Assembly: GCA_905182985.1 (NCBI GenBank)
Contig: CAJJDN010000038.1
Location: 328,258 to 392,257 of the forward strand
DNA: 64,000 nucleotides
Reading direction: 5' to 3'
DNA from: Paramecium sonneborni
Taxonomy: Eukaryota > Ciliophora > Oligohymenophorea > Peniculida > Parameciidae
Made by a program: the position numbers and the translations under genes. Positions 48,522-62,726 of the stretch are shown piece after piece. Position 1 is the first letter of the stretch. Every line of letters starts with the position of its first letter. The notes beneath the pieces are model-generated. The model saw only the letters and a list, made by a program, of their open reading frames with translations, ran no database searches and had not been told where the DNA came from.

Positions 48522-50138
48522 ATGTAAATTTGGAAATTATTTAACTAAAAAATCTTATTCTAGTTTGCTAGATAAATTAAACCTCGTATTCCAATATAAA
48601 TCGATGAATTAAATAGGCAATTTGAATTACAGAAATTCTACATTAAAGAACAAGCAGAAAAATAAATTAGACATGCTCATTCAATCGCAGAATTAATTAG
48701 TTTAAATAAAGACGTAAGTTAATATGTCGATGTTACAGAACCTATTCTTAAACGTCTATAGAAACTCAAAATTACCTCAGAAGAGTTTTCTTCAAATTAA
48801 GACTTTATTGCTTAAATGGTAAATAAAAATACTAGTTAATTAATGTTCAACTTGCTCTAATATTATGAAAATGATCATATTGAGAACTTGGTACTTGATG
48901 CATATAAAAATAATCATTTACAAATTACAGAAGACAATAATCTTCGACTACTATAGATTATTGCAAAACATGGAAAACCTGAAGATTTATTATAATGGTC
49001 TTAAAATCCAGAGTTTAAACTAAATGGCAAAAATATAACTAAATTTTATGATATTTTAGATTTTTTAGATGGCAAATTACCTGATAGAGAAATTATTGTA
49101 AACAAAATAGAATAATAAATATATAAGTATGCTCATTAATATGAATATGTTACAATATTAAAGATCTTAAAACACAGATCTTTTAATGAAAAAGTATTAA
49201 ATGAAGAACTTTTAATAGCTATTTTAAGAAGACTTTTATAAATTGAATTAAATTTAGAATAATTAATAAATATAAATTAGTATTTAACTGTTGAATTATA
49301 ATATTTAGATGCTTAATGGTTAAATAAAATAAATAAATCAGTTATTCAATAATTATATCCTGATTAATAATAAATGGATTTATTAGAGGATAATTAAAAT
49401 GACTAAGAAGAGGAAATAATTTAAAAGAATTAAGAAGAGGGAAGTGAGACATAGATTAATTCAAAAATAAAAAGTGAGTTAGATAATGAGGAATTGTTAA
49501 AATTAGTTAAAGATTTAGAATTAAGAACAGAACCATTTAAATTGAGTGATTTAGAAAAGCAATTTTTAAGACTTATGGATTAATTTTCAAAAGTCATAAT
49601 AGTAAATGATTTAAATTTGTTAGCTTTGTAATTTTTTAAAGAATTGGATGTTCATATGATGTAATATTTAAATCATTTAACAGCCGATGAATAATTAATT
49701 TGCTTTAAATTTCATGGTAAATATATAGAAACAATATATAATGAATAATAATAAAATCCAAAATAATATAAAAAATCTTGTTAAAAAAGACTTGAGTAAA
49801 TGAATAACTCTTATTATGAAATAACACTTTAATGTTTGAAGGAATTAAGTTTTGAATAGACATTAACATTTTTGGAAGCTGTATCAGTTTTAGGAGTAAG
49901 TAAAAGAAAAGTTTGTTAAAGAATAATGAATGTTGGATTTGAAGGATTACATAAAATAGATGAATGTAAATAGGAGAATCATAAAAAGAATTATGCTTTA
50001 TTTGCTTATTATAAGTTATTACAATTATTTATAACATAAGAACATGATATTTTGTATAAATTAATAAATATAAGTAATTAGGTAGATAGAGAAATAATTT
50101 TAGGAAATAAAAATAAATACTTTAGATCTTTAGAGTGA
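48522..50138 (+). CDS. Hypothetical protein, possibly mitochondrial
   Basis: Intronless frame of 538 residues. The N-terminus MQIWKLFNQKILFQFARQIK is hydrophobic and basic with no acidic residue, like a mitochondrial presequence; a hydrophilic Gln/Glu region follows. The body is helical with repeated Leu-rich pairs (NLRLLQIIAKHGKPEDLLQW, LIAILRRLLQIELNLEQL, LSFEQTLTFLEAVSVLG), suggesting an alpha-solenoid. This would fit the helical-repeat RNA-binding proteins of mitochondria (PPR/FAST-type), but I cannot assign a family. A central linker is acidic (NQNDQEEEIIQKNQEE). Tail-to-tail with the next gene (129 bp). Confidence 0.7.
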
Positions 50139-50267
50139 ATATGCTCATTTAGGAATAAAAAGATAAAAAATATAGGAGTTGGAGAGTAAGAATAATAATA
50201 TTAATAATGATAATGAGTTATAAATTTGATCCGATTTACTGTGTATAATAATAATAATAATATTCAT

Positions 50268-52966
50268 TCAAACAATCATAACTTTAGTTTAATCTTATTC
50301 TGTTTTTGAGATAATTTGAGTAAGAGAATAGATCATATTAGGAGGTCCACAAATATAAACTTTTTTATTATAATCTCCTAAATGTTATTTAACAAAATCT
50401 TCAGAGAATCTGCCTCTAAAAGCAGGAATGATTGTATCTAATTTTGAATCTGAATATCGGATTTACATATCAAAAAGTTTTAAATTATTAGTTTTACTAA
50501 TTGAATAAAGTTTTCTAATCCATTCTTTACCAATAAATTCATCTTCATTTTAGAAGGAAGCAAGTAGAGTAAATTCAAATGATTCATCTAATTGATCAAA
50601 TTATGGAAAGAATGATTAAATTTATGATTATTTTTCTTTATTGGTTAGATAAATGGATTTAATTAATAAATGATCTAATAAATCTAGGAATGGTAATAAT
50701 CCAGTTCCACCAACAAAGGCAACGCATTTAGAATTTGATTATAATTCTAAACCTCTTCCAAATGGGCCTTAAATCCAAAAGTTACCTTAATGTTAAAAGA
50801 TTTATGCTGATAATGCATTAGGAAAATTATATTTTTTAATAATTAAAGGAAGAGTATTAATTTTATCGAATTATAATGCTGGTAGTTAATTAGATTTATT
50901 TTCAATGTAGTTAATAATTTAATTTCTAAAATTTGAATATGGAGTTGACATACATAATACTTTAGTATATAATCTTACTTTACCTCCAATTTCTTAGAGA
51001 GTGATACTAAAATGTTGACCTAGATCTTGAATATTTTGACGAAGATTAATTGAAAAATTAGAGTTAGCAAATTAAAATAAAGCAATATTAGAAGATAGAT
51101 CAACTTTTTCAATAAGATCCCAATAAGATGAAGGATTAGAATTATTAGTATTAACATTTTATAATGTTCCAATATATCTTTTTTAGAGTGTTTAATAGGC
51201 AAATTAACTATGAGTATATGGTTCCATAGTAGTAGATTCAAGAGCAAAAGCACCATAAAAATATCGACTGATTTCTTAACCATTTACATTAGAAATAATA
51301 AAATTACCACCAGGATGTTAATAATCAGTAAGATCATATACATCTTGATTTAGCAATACCCATTTAATATTAGGTAATTCTTTTAGAATATCAGAGGTTT
51401 GATGATTACCTTATAATAATTTGAGTAATTTAGTTTAAGTTTCATTTAATGGTTATATTTTTTAGGGAGCAATCTTGTTTCTTATTGAAGAATTAAAAGA
51501 TTTGTAAATTTCTAATCCAATTCTAATAAGAATTAATAGAACTGTCCAAATAATTCCTAAAGCTAATAATATTTTTTCTTCATTTTTGACAAATCCTAAT
51601 ATAATATCTACTTTAGCTGCTAAATACATAATTGTTCCTAATATCACATGTATAATTCTAATAGTAAATAGTATTTATCTATTTTGTTTTTCAGTAGCTT
51701 CAAGTAAATGTTTAACAATAACTCCCAAAACATGTTAAATAACAACAGTAATACCAAGAACTATAGCTATTATTTTATGAGCTTCTAATGCACCATCTTC
51801 AGTTGTACTTCCTTCACTTCCGCCTACAAATAGCATTAAAATCACTAGTACAAGTGTTGAAAGATCAACAAATATAAAACAGATTGCATGAATCCATAAA
51901 TAACTATTTATTGATTTAAAAAATCTTCCTATTATTATACCAAAATCTGCAACAATACCCCATGCTATGAATAATACTATTGCATGAACATAATATAAAA
52001 TGCCATCTCCAGATGAAAGTTATGCTTAACCTACTATTCCATTATCAAATGTAATATCAAAGTTGTACCATTCACTATGCATTTCCATTTAATCAGCTCC
52101 TGACCAAGCCATACAAAATGTATATTTATTACCTTTAACTAACACTTAATCTGCTGTATCTCCTGTATCCAATTTTCTATTGAATCTAACCTTATATCCT
52201 GTTTAATTCACTGCATATGATACTATATCTATATCATTTGATTTATCTGTCCTAGGTGTCGATTAACCATAAGAATATGTATCCATTACTATTACTGCAT
52301 TCTATTACACATATAATACTATCATGTCGCAATTTGACATCTAATATATTTTATAAATTCTTACTGTTGGACAAAATCCAAATCCTATCCAATTCAATTT
52401 ATTATAATCTATAGCCATCTCAAATGAACCATTTGTATATATTTCCCATTTCATATATAATTCATTACTACCCAATTATAATGAACTTGTTAAGTCAATA
52501 TCAGAGTAAGTTACACTTTAAGCAGCTACAGATTTCTCCAAATATTACTCTAAATCTAAAATCCTAAAATGAGAATTTCTATTCATCTCCTATCCATTCT
52601 AATATTTACTCATTTCTTCCTTTCCTAATATTCTATCTCCATCTATATAGGGTAATTTTTAAAAATAAAAATGATATTCCTCATTATCTTAGAAACAATA
52701 AAAATTCCTAAATTTAGTACTTTCACATTCACATTTCTATAAATTCGAACAATTTACAATTTCAAAAGAATGAGTCTAAATCATACATAATTGATTACTT
52801 TGTTGTTATAATAAGAAAGTTAGAAGTCAAATTATTATGGCAAAATTATTTATACATTCAACAGCTTTTCATTATCATACATTTCTACAGTCTAAGCAAT
52901 TTATTAGGCTTAACAGTTCATAATTATCCAAAGTAAAGAAGCTAATATAGTAAAATTCATATTCAT
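50268..52966 (-). CDS. DOMON-cytochrome b561-cytochrome b5-flavin reductase fusion
   Basis: About 890 residues with four modules in order. (1) N-terminal signal segment (MNMNFTILASLLWIIMNC) and a DOMON-type domain (LYMKWEIYTNGSFEMAID, NWIGFGFCPTVRIY). (2) A cytochrome b561 membrane domain with heme-ligand type His in several helices (YYVHAIVLFIAWGIVADFG, EAHKIIAIVLGITVVIQHVL, IRIIHVILGTIMYLAA). (3) A cytochrome b5 domain with DVYDLTDYQHPGGNFI. (4) A ferredoxin-reductase fold with FVGGTGLLPFLDLLDHLL (pyridine nucleotide) and VYICGPPNMIYSL near the end. Electrons would pass from cytosolic NAD(P)H via FAD and b5 to b561 and across the membrane to the DOMON heme. The splice or frame linking the signal segment to the DOMON part (52,790-52,900) is unresolved. 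Confidence 0.82.
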
Positions 52967-53448
52967 ATATTTATCTAATTAAATCAGCCTGACCTGGCTT
53001 TACAACATTTAATTTTATAGATCATTATGCAAAATTTATTATTATATGGAATAAATTTAACCAAAAGTAATCATCAAGCATAATCATCTCGAAAAAAAAA
53101 AAAGAATCATTTATTCTCATATGTTAGAACCTTAACATAAATATCATTTCTAACTATTTTAATTAATTTTTTATACTTTTCACTTATTAGATTTTTGACA
53201 ATTATTGATTTCTTCATAATAATTTGTTTTGAAATTTTTCTTTGTTATATTACATTTAATTCCTCAAGAATAATTTAAGAAAAATTAAAATTCAATATTT
53301 AGAAATGCAAATTTAGTCAACGTTATCTTATATTACTTAAGTTCATAATTTAAAATGGTTTGAATGAACATTCAAGAATTAGAAGTTAATCATATTTAAC
53401 TAACTCTAATTTTTATCAATTACACAATAAATATATTTATATTTATCA
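52967..53448. other. Intergenic spacer
   Basis: About 480 bp; upstream region of the fusion oxidoreductase gene and downstream of the small acidic gene. Contains a run of ten or more A near 53,095. No gene seen. Confidence 0.5.
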
Positions 53449-53856
53449 TCATTAAGATAGTATTTTTTCTAGTTCTTCTAGATCATCAAATTCATGTTTA
53501 ATTGGAAGTTTGTCTAACCATCCATCTTGATGTTTAAATGATTAGCTCTCTAATTTACTGTTATTATTATTTAAATTATTGAACTCCAAAATTGAATGAT
53601 TATCATTATCATCAAAAAGAATCATGGATTCTTCATAGAACTTTTATTTTTTAGGTTAATCTAATTAATCTAAAAACTATTCTAATTCTTCAATAAAATC
53701 TTAATCATTCACTATAGCTTTTTTTATTGCTGGACCTGGATTATATTTATTCATCAAATCTAATAGATTAATGTAATTAATGCTCTCATTTATTCTACTT
53801 TAATTTACCAAGGAATGTAAAAGCAAATTGTTCTGGGTCTCATCTGAATCCCCCAT
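53449..53856 (-). CDS. Small acidic hypothetical protein (135 aa)
   Basis: Intronless frame, start MGDSDETQNNLLLHSLVNQS, end ELEKILSQ. Rich in Asp, Glu, Asn and Leu, with amphipathic segments (NDQDFIEELEQFLDQLDQ and HEFDDLEELEKILS). No family recognised. The ordinary codon use and clean start and stop support a real gene. It is divergent from the lysyl-tRNA synthetase gene (219 bp between starts), so they may share a promoter region. Confidence 0.65.
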
Positions 53857-54075
53857 AATATTATATTAAATTAATTAACTAAGTAAAAGTTGTAAAATCT
53901 AGTCCAAACTATCTCATCTTAATAATATATATTCAATCAATAATCATTCATAAATTCCTATTCTCGACTTTTTTAAATATATATATATATATCCATGTTT
54001 AAGAAGAAAATTTCAATGCTAAAATCTTGTTTAAATATTTCAAAATTAACATTCCGAAGTCTTTTTTATTTTTCA

Positions 54076-56092
<2,017 letters not shown>

Positions 56093-56121
56093 AGAATATT
56101 ACATAAATAAAATATACATAT

Positions 56122-57524
56122 TCACACATTTTTAATTATTATTTTAGTTGATCTTTTATTTCCTTATGTTGTAATATCATCACTTTTCATTAATGTGTCA
56201 CTTGATTTGAATTTATTATTACTTGCAAAACTTTAAGGAGTTCTTTCAACAGGAGTTTCATCAGTAACTGCATAAATTGGTTTCATTATTTGTTATTTTC
56301 GAATCAATTTATCTATTTATTGATTATTATTTTCAATTTCTTTTAATAAATATTTGCAAAACTATGCACTAGGTCTATCGTTTGGATCATTTTCTAACAT
56401 ATGAGCCAACAAGACAAATAATTAATCCATTTTGCTTGAATAGAATTCTGGATGTTAAGGATTTTTTCTTAATTCAAAATTACCTTCTTTATTTTCTTAA
56501 AAGATATTTTTCTATCTATGAAACAAGTTTTCACCAGATAACCTATATTCAATTTAATTTTATACATTTTATATAACACAGATCCTAAACTAAAAATATC
56601 AGCTTTTTCATCATATTATTTTTCTTATTTATAATTTATGATTTCTGGAGCCATATAACCTGGAGTTCCAGCTGTTGGAAATATTAATTAGTTTTTAATT
56701 TTGCGAGCCAAACCAAAATCAATTAATTTGACATTTTCTGATATCATTATATTATGTGGGTTTAGATCTCTATGCATAACTCCTTATTAATGAATATATA
56801 TAAGAGCATTTAAAATTTAAAACATAATTTTTAATGTTTAAGTTATGCTTAAACCTGTTGGTCTTGAAAGCAATTCAGTATGTAATGTTCTGCCATCAAC
56901 AAAATCAGTAATAATGTAATAAAATTACTAATCTGAATAGACTTCCTTTAATTTTAAAATATTTATATGTTAGAGTTATTGTAGAAGCTACAATTCTTAG
57001 ATGAATTAAGGCTAAAATCTTATTAAATCAATTACAATTCCACCTTATAGTGAAGCTAATTTCTATTTTTCACATTTTTTGATGGCAACATAATCACCAT
57101 TTTAAGATACAGCTCTATAGACCTAACTTTTTTATCAATTTATACTTCTCCAATCATTCCCTATCCAACTTTCATTTGAATTTCGTAGAAGTTTTGAATT
57201 CCACAATAAAATACTCGACCAGCAATCATCTCTCTCAGCAATTATAGTTTGTTAGAAGAGCCATAAAATGGCTTCATTTTATTATTATATGGTATTTCAA
57301 AGGCTTATATTTTATTATCACTGACAATCCAATTGAATGTTGTTGTCATATTCAATTTGATCTCATATTTTGCTTTTTTTGTTTAGTTCTATTTATAATA
57401 TATATTGGAATACATCAGTCATAATCAATTCATCACTAAACAAGAATAGTTAGTATTCTTTATCTGAGAAAAAGTGCTTTCGAGTGACAGGGAAAGTAAA
57501 TAATGCATTATCAAATCTATACAT
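56122..57524 (-). CDS. PH-domain plus Ser/Thr protein kinase
   Basis: Three introns (25, 23 and 23 nt) give 443 residues. Residues 1-105 look like a PH domain ([24 protein letters not shown], then [20 protein letters not shown]). The kinase follows: [61 protein letters not shown] and [14 protein letters not shown]. Lys, catalytic Asp and DFG are present, but HRDLK is changed to HRDLN, losing the Lys typical of Ser/Thr kinases; activity may be altered. The PH domain suggests recruitment to phosphoinositide membranes. It converges with the lysyl-tRNA synthetase gene with only 29 bp between stops. Confidence 0.85.
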
Positions 57525-57545
57525 TTTTATTTAATATTGATATAA

Positions 57546-58802
57546 CATCAAATCCTTTAATGAGATGTCCTCATGATTGGAGATAGTTTTTCAGATTTTC
57601 ACTAACAAAATTTTCCAATTACCATAATAGATAAGAAAAAAATTCACTTTAATAATGATGTTATTCAGTTTTTTGTTTTCATTCAATTTATTCAAAATTA
57701 AACTTTTTTTATTCAAAAACAAGGTTATTTCCATAAAATTTATAAATGATTGCATATTTTATATAGAACTAGTTAGAGATACTAGTTTTAATAATATTTT
57801 ATAGGTAATTTAAACAATATTGAAATAGGGATATGAATAAAAGTGAAAAAATAAAAAATGTGAAATTTTTAAGAGACATAAAAAAGTTTAATATTTATTT
57901 TAATTATAAAAATGGAAACAGGAAAAAACAAAAATAAAAAAAAAATGATAATTCATTTTGATTCTTCATAGTAAGATGAGGTTAGTTCACCATCAATAAA
58001 ACCATCTGAAAGTGAAGGAGATAATGGATTTCCTTTAACAAAAACAATAAAGAATATGCTTTATGTTTATGGTGATTAAAAAAAGTCTGAGGTGCATAAT
58101 TTGGCACATTTATAAATTTAGGAATTGATATCAGATATCTTTTAACCATAAATATTACATGCTTTATATTCTGTTGCTCCAAAGCCATGGGAAGAGATTG
58201 GAGCAGATATAAAATTCGAATTTCCTCAACCGCTGACAAAGAACAAGAGAATACTCTAGAATTATTTAAATAGTGTTTTTAAAGAATTTGTGAGTTTATT
58301 TTAGAGATTGTCAAGAATTTCAAAAAGATTAAAGAAACATGCATCAGAAGTGAATTAAGATAATAATATTGATTATGAAACAACATTAAGAAATAAAGCT
58401 TAGAAAGATGGGATTTTAATATACGAAGAACAATATTCATAATAAGAAGATTCAGTATCAAATTCTTCAATAGCATCAGAATCTCCACATGAAGTATGGG
58501 AAGAATATATGAAAGCTAGAGTAGAATAGATGCCTTCTTAAGAATTTATAAAATTTATGGAATTAAGATCATAAACATTTATTCATCATAAGGGATTTAA
58601 GTAATTTATTGATCCTCATAATTATGGTCAAAACTTTATAGAATGTATAAATCTAAAATTTTTGAATTATTGTTTATGTAGAGTAATTAAACGTATAATA
58701 TAGAAAGTAATGTAATTTGAATAGCCATAAAAATAAGTATTTTAGTTGTCTGAAGATAATCTAAAGAAGTATGGTTATTAAATAATAGAAACTTATAAAA
58801 TA
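57546..58802. repeat. Overlap copy A of contig join 4
   Basis: This 1,257-bp segment recurs at 58804-60060 (offset 1,258) after a single N at 58803. It cuts the SPT3-like gene. Confidence 0.93.
57912..58802 (+). CDS. SPT3-like protein, truncated copy A (assembly artefact)
   Basis: First 297 codons of the SPT3-like gene, cut by the N at 58803. The complete gene is the copy at 59170-60471. Do not treat it as a pseudogene or paralogue. Confidence 0.8.
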
Positions 58803-58803
58803 N

Positions 58804-60060
58804 CATCAAATCCTTTAATGAGATGTCCTCATGATTGGAGATAGTTTTTCAGATTTTCACTAACAAAATTTTCCAATTACCATAATAGATAAGAAAAAAA
58901 TTCACTTTAATAATGATGTTATTCAGTTTTTTGTTTTCATTCAATTTATTCAAAATTAAACTTTTTTTATTCAAAAACAAGGTTATTTCCATAAAATTTA
59001 TAAATGATTGCATATTTTATATAGAACTAGTTAGAGATACTAGTTTTAATAATATTTTATAGGTAATTTAAACAATATTGAAATAGGGATATGAATAAAA
59101 GTGAAAAAATAAAAAATGTGAAATTTTTAAGAGACATAAAAAAGTTTAATATTTATTTTAATTATAAAAATGGAAACAGGAAAAAACAAAAATAAAAAAA
59201 AAATGATAATTCATTTTGATTCTTCATAGTAAGATGAGGTTAGTTCACCATCAATAAAACCATCTGAAAGTGAAGGAGATAATGGATTTCCTTTAACAAA
59301 AACAATAAAGAATATGCTTTATGTTTATGGTGATTAAAAAAAGTCTGAGGTGCATAATTTGGCACATTTATAAATTTAGGAATTGATATCAGATATCTTT
59401 TAACCATAAATATTACATGCTTTATATTCTGTTGCTCCAAAGCCATGGGAAGAGATTGGAGCAGATATAAAATTCGAATTTCCTCAACCGCTGACAAAGA
59501 ACAAGAGAATACTCTAGAATTATTTAAATAGTGTTTTTAAAGAATTTGTGAGTTTATTTTAGAGATTGTCAAGAATTTCAAAAAGATTAAAGAAACATGC
59601 ATCAGAAGTGAATTAAGATAATAATATTGATTATGAAACAACATTAAGAAATAAAGCTTAGAAAGATGGGATTTTAATATACGAAGAACAATATTCATAA
59701 TAAGAAGATTCAGTATCAAATTCTTCAATAGCATCAGAATCTCCACATGAAGTATGGGAAGAATATATGAAAGCTAGAGTAGAATAGATGCCTTCTTAAG
59801 AATTTATAAAATTTATGGAATTAAGATCATAAACATTTATTCATCATAAGGGATTTAAGTAATTTATTGATCCTCATAATTATGGTCAAAACTTTATAGA
59901 ATGTATAAATCTAAAATTTTTGAATTATTGTTTATGTAGAGTAATTAAACGTATAATATAGAAAGTAATGTAATTTGAATAGCCATAAAAATAAGTATTT
60001 TAGTTGTCTGAAGATAATCTAAAGAAGTATGGTTATTAAATAATAGAAACTTATAAAATA
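58804..60060. repeat. Overlap copy B of contig join 4
   Basis: Second copy of 57546-58802, starting just after N58803 and continuing without a break into the rest of the SPT3-like gene. Confidence 0.93.
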
Positions 60061-60471
60061 AGAGCTAAGAAATATGCTTTATAAGATTAGAAATTAAATT
60101 AAATGGCCTACAAATTATTTTTATTAGAATTCTGTACTTAAGGTTATGATGCATATTTTTAATCGAAATGGATATTAAAGAAGAACGGATAACTATCTAG
60201 TAATTAAGAAGTGAGAGCTTAAGAAGAATGGGAAAAGATGGGCAATATTAAATAGAAATGGATAGATAGAGTAAGAGCAGAAAAATAAGTTAGATAAAAG
60301 TTAGTAAAATAAAAAGAAATAATTCCAAATAGTCCTTATTCAAAAATCTTATTATAAAGAGTAGGTAATAAAACATATGAATAAGCTAAAAGTGAATTTT
60401 CAACTATTTTTAAAGAATGGTTTATTCATTTAAAAAGAGTAACAGAAGAAATTGATAGTATATATGATTGA
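59170..60471 (+). CDS. SPT3-like SAGA/TFIID histone-fold subunit
   Basis: Intronless frame of 433 residues starting METGKNKNKKKMIIHFDSSQ (a second ATG is 33 bp inside). Residues ~45-125 resemble the SPT3/TAF13 histone fold: TKTIKNMLYVYGDQKKSEVH, NLAHLQIQELISDI and, before the last helix, DIKFEFPQPLTKNKRILQNY. Further on, EFIKFMELRSQTFIHHKGFK and INLKFLNYCLCRVIKRIIQ align in order with the C-terminal half of SPT3. SPT3 is the SAGA subunit that helps deliver TBP to promoters. The C-terminal ~100 residues (Lys/Glu/Gln-rich, EEWEKMGNIKQKWIDRV) have no clear counterpart. Assignment is by motif order, moderately sure. Confidence 0.7.
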
Positions 60472-60499
60472 TTATTTGTTCTTATTATTTATTATTATA

Positions 60500-61162
60500 T
60501 CATGCTTGATTTTAATATTCTTTTTAAACAACAGCTTTAAATTCATCCCAACTTAATGATCCATCTTTATCTTTATCAGCATATTCAACCATTTCTCTTA
60601 ACTCTTAATCTGTATATCTCTCTGATACTAAATCATTAATTCTCTTGAAATCCTCGTAAGTTACTTTACTTTATCCAGAGGAATCAAATTCAGAATATAA
60701 TTTCTCAAGTACTTATTCATCTTCAATTGTGCTATAATACTATTATTAAATTTTAATACCCTGAAAATCCAAATATATTTAAAAATTCTTCAAAATCTAT
60801 TAAACTTGATCCATCTTAATCAAGATCTTAAATCATATTCACAATATCTTCAGCTGATTATTCCATACCTAATGCAATAATAGCATTTTTCATTTCATTT
60901 GGACTTTTATAGTTATTATTTCTTACGAAATTGATCCACTCTTATCATCATCAAAAATATCGAAGCATTCCTTTATTTTTAAGACTTCTTCTTTACTAAG
61001 ACCAGGTTTAACATATTTTTAAGCATCAAAACCATTTCCAACTTATTACTAAACTGGCTATTATTATACAGGAGATTTCCCTCTTGTTGCATCAGGAGCT
61101 GCTACTTAACTTTTATTTGTTGTTTAACCTGCTGGTTATGGTTTTTATTGATTTCTATTCAT
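60500..61162 (-). CDS. Centrin/caltractin-like EF-hand protein
   Basis: Two introns (23 and 28 nt) give 203 residues. A Pro/Gln-rich N-terminal tail (MNRNQQKPQPAGQTTNKSQV) precedes four EF-hands: IFDDDKSGSISPNEM, DLDQDGSSLIDFEEF, EFDSSGQSKVTYEDF and DKDKDGSLSWDEF. Loops 1, 2 and 4 keep most calcium ligands; loop 3 (DSSGQSKVTYED) lacks several and is probably weak. KPGLSKEEVLKIKECFDIFD is the centrin-type entry helix. Centrins form Ca2+-sensitive fibres at basal bodies and the infraciliary lattice of Paramecium, a large family there. It lies tail-to-tail with the SPT3-like gene, 28 bp apart. Confidence 0.85.
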
Positions 61163-61257
61163 TTATTTTAAATAAATATTAAGGATACATTTATTCATCA
61201 CTAATATATTTTCAATTTTATTCACTACTCTCTTATTCTTTCTATTTTGATATTACT

Positions 61258-62604
61258 TCACTCTTCTTTTCTTTATTTTCTATATATTAATTCAAATCTT
61301 AATTCAAATTTCTCTCTTCTTCTTACAAACTTTAATCTTTTTACTTCTTTTCTATTATTAATACAGATTCTTATATATGTTGTTATTCAATCTGAGATAT
61401 CAATTGAGAATCTAAAATATTTTACCAATACTCAGCACTAATACTTATTTATTCCATCTCTAATTAACCTATATATTTTATCAACTTAAATAAATTCTGC
61501 TCTTTCTCATTTATAAACTCAGGAATCTCAAATAAACATACCTAACCCATTGTTATATTTATTAAACCCTTTAACTCTTATATATACTTACAATACTAAT
61601 ATAAACCATCTCAACATATTACATGATCAATCTAATTTTACAATCTTAATATCTCTTTGTCTTTTGATCCAAAAAATAACTTTGAAACAGCATTTCTCTA
61701 ATTATTTAATGTTTATTATAAGTCTAACTAACTCTATCTTATTTTATCCTCATATCTTATAATTTTATCCTCCCACTTCCTTATCTAATCAAATTAAATC
61801 GCATGAGACTAATATAATACTAATATTTTATCACCTCTATGTCGCTCTCTAATATATATAGATCGATCAAAATTTGATCACTCTAAGATTTTCGAACTTA
61901 ATCATATTTTTGATTCTTCATCAAATCTAAAGGTTTTGTTTTCTAGAAAAATTTCTTATCACTTTTAAATAATAAATTCTTTTCAAACTCTGGAAGTACA
62001 TAATTCACAAAAATCAACTTCTCTGTATTAAAATTTGTCTTGGCAGTCACATAATTATTGCACATCTTTTTAAAGTTATCTATCATCGGCTTAACTTTTA
62101 CTAAAAATGATTAAAAATCATTAAATTAACATTTCATATCTAATGTAATTTCTAGCTTTGATTAATTATGTTGATTACATTTGAGCAATCAGGAAGATTA
62201 GTTTTATATTTCTCTTCTAATGAAATATTTTCATTGTTAAGAGGTATCCAAGTTTAGTTCTGTTCATTAAGAAATTATTTAGTTTCAGGAGAATTCCATA
62301 TGATTTATCTTTTGAATAATGAATTCAGGAATTACTATAACATTCTTCTTCTAATTCGAAGGAAGCCTTCTTCAAGATTTCCCTAAAATTTTCATCATGA
62401 CGTTACCATAGCTTATTTTTCAGGGAGTCTAGGAATAAATATTCCAGGATAGTTTGCAAGTAATACATCATAAAAGTGAACAAAGTCATTAAACCTTCTG
62501 CAAATAATATTTTGATTAAATTGAATCTTATAAGAAGCATATCGCCCTAAAATTTCAGTGCTCATTGAGATTTCAATAATTTTAGGACATGATTATTATT
62601 ACAT
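61258..62604 (-). CDS. PX-domain sorting nexin, probable BAR C-terminus
   Basis: The first exon reads MQQQSCPKIIEISMSTEILG followed by RYASYKIQFN, IICRRFNDFVHFYDVLLANY and PGIFIPRLPEK, a complete PX core with the RRF basic motif that contacts PI3P and the Pro-rich PxxP loop. After a 24-nt intron (GTAACG start) come LEEGFLRIRRRMLQQFLNSL and IWNSPETKQFLNE, the normal PX end. The rest is helical and Lys/Glu/Gln-rich (VKPMIDNFKKMCNNYVTAK and later FVRRREKFELRFELIYRKQR), as expected for a BAR domain, but I could not resolve all introns between 61,320 and 62,160. It would act on endosome membranes. The stop is the TGA at 61258-61260. Confidence 0.75.
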
Positions 62605-62726
62605 AATATTTTATATTCACAATATGTTTTATTATTCAATATTTTAAATGGATTTATATTTTTTAAGAGATAAGAACTGATCATTAAGAATAGAGTTTAT
62701 ATATAATTATATATATTTTAATTACT

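Noticed and set aside
51020..51283. 87-codon Leu-rich frame on the minus strand in another frame
   Set aside because: Out-of-frame reading of the same strand as the redox fusion; the cytochrome b5 and reductase motifs fix the true frame.
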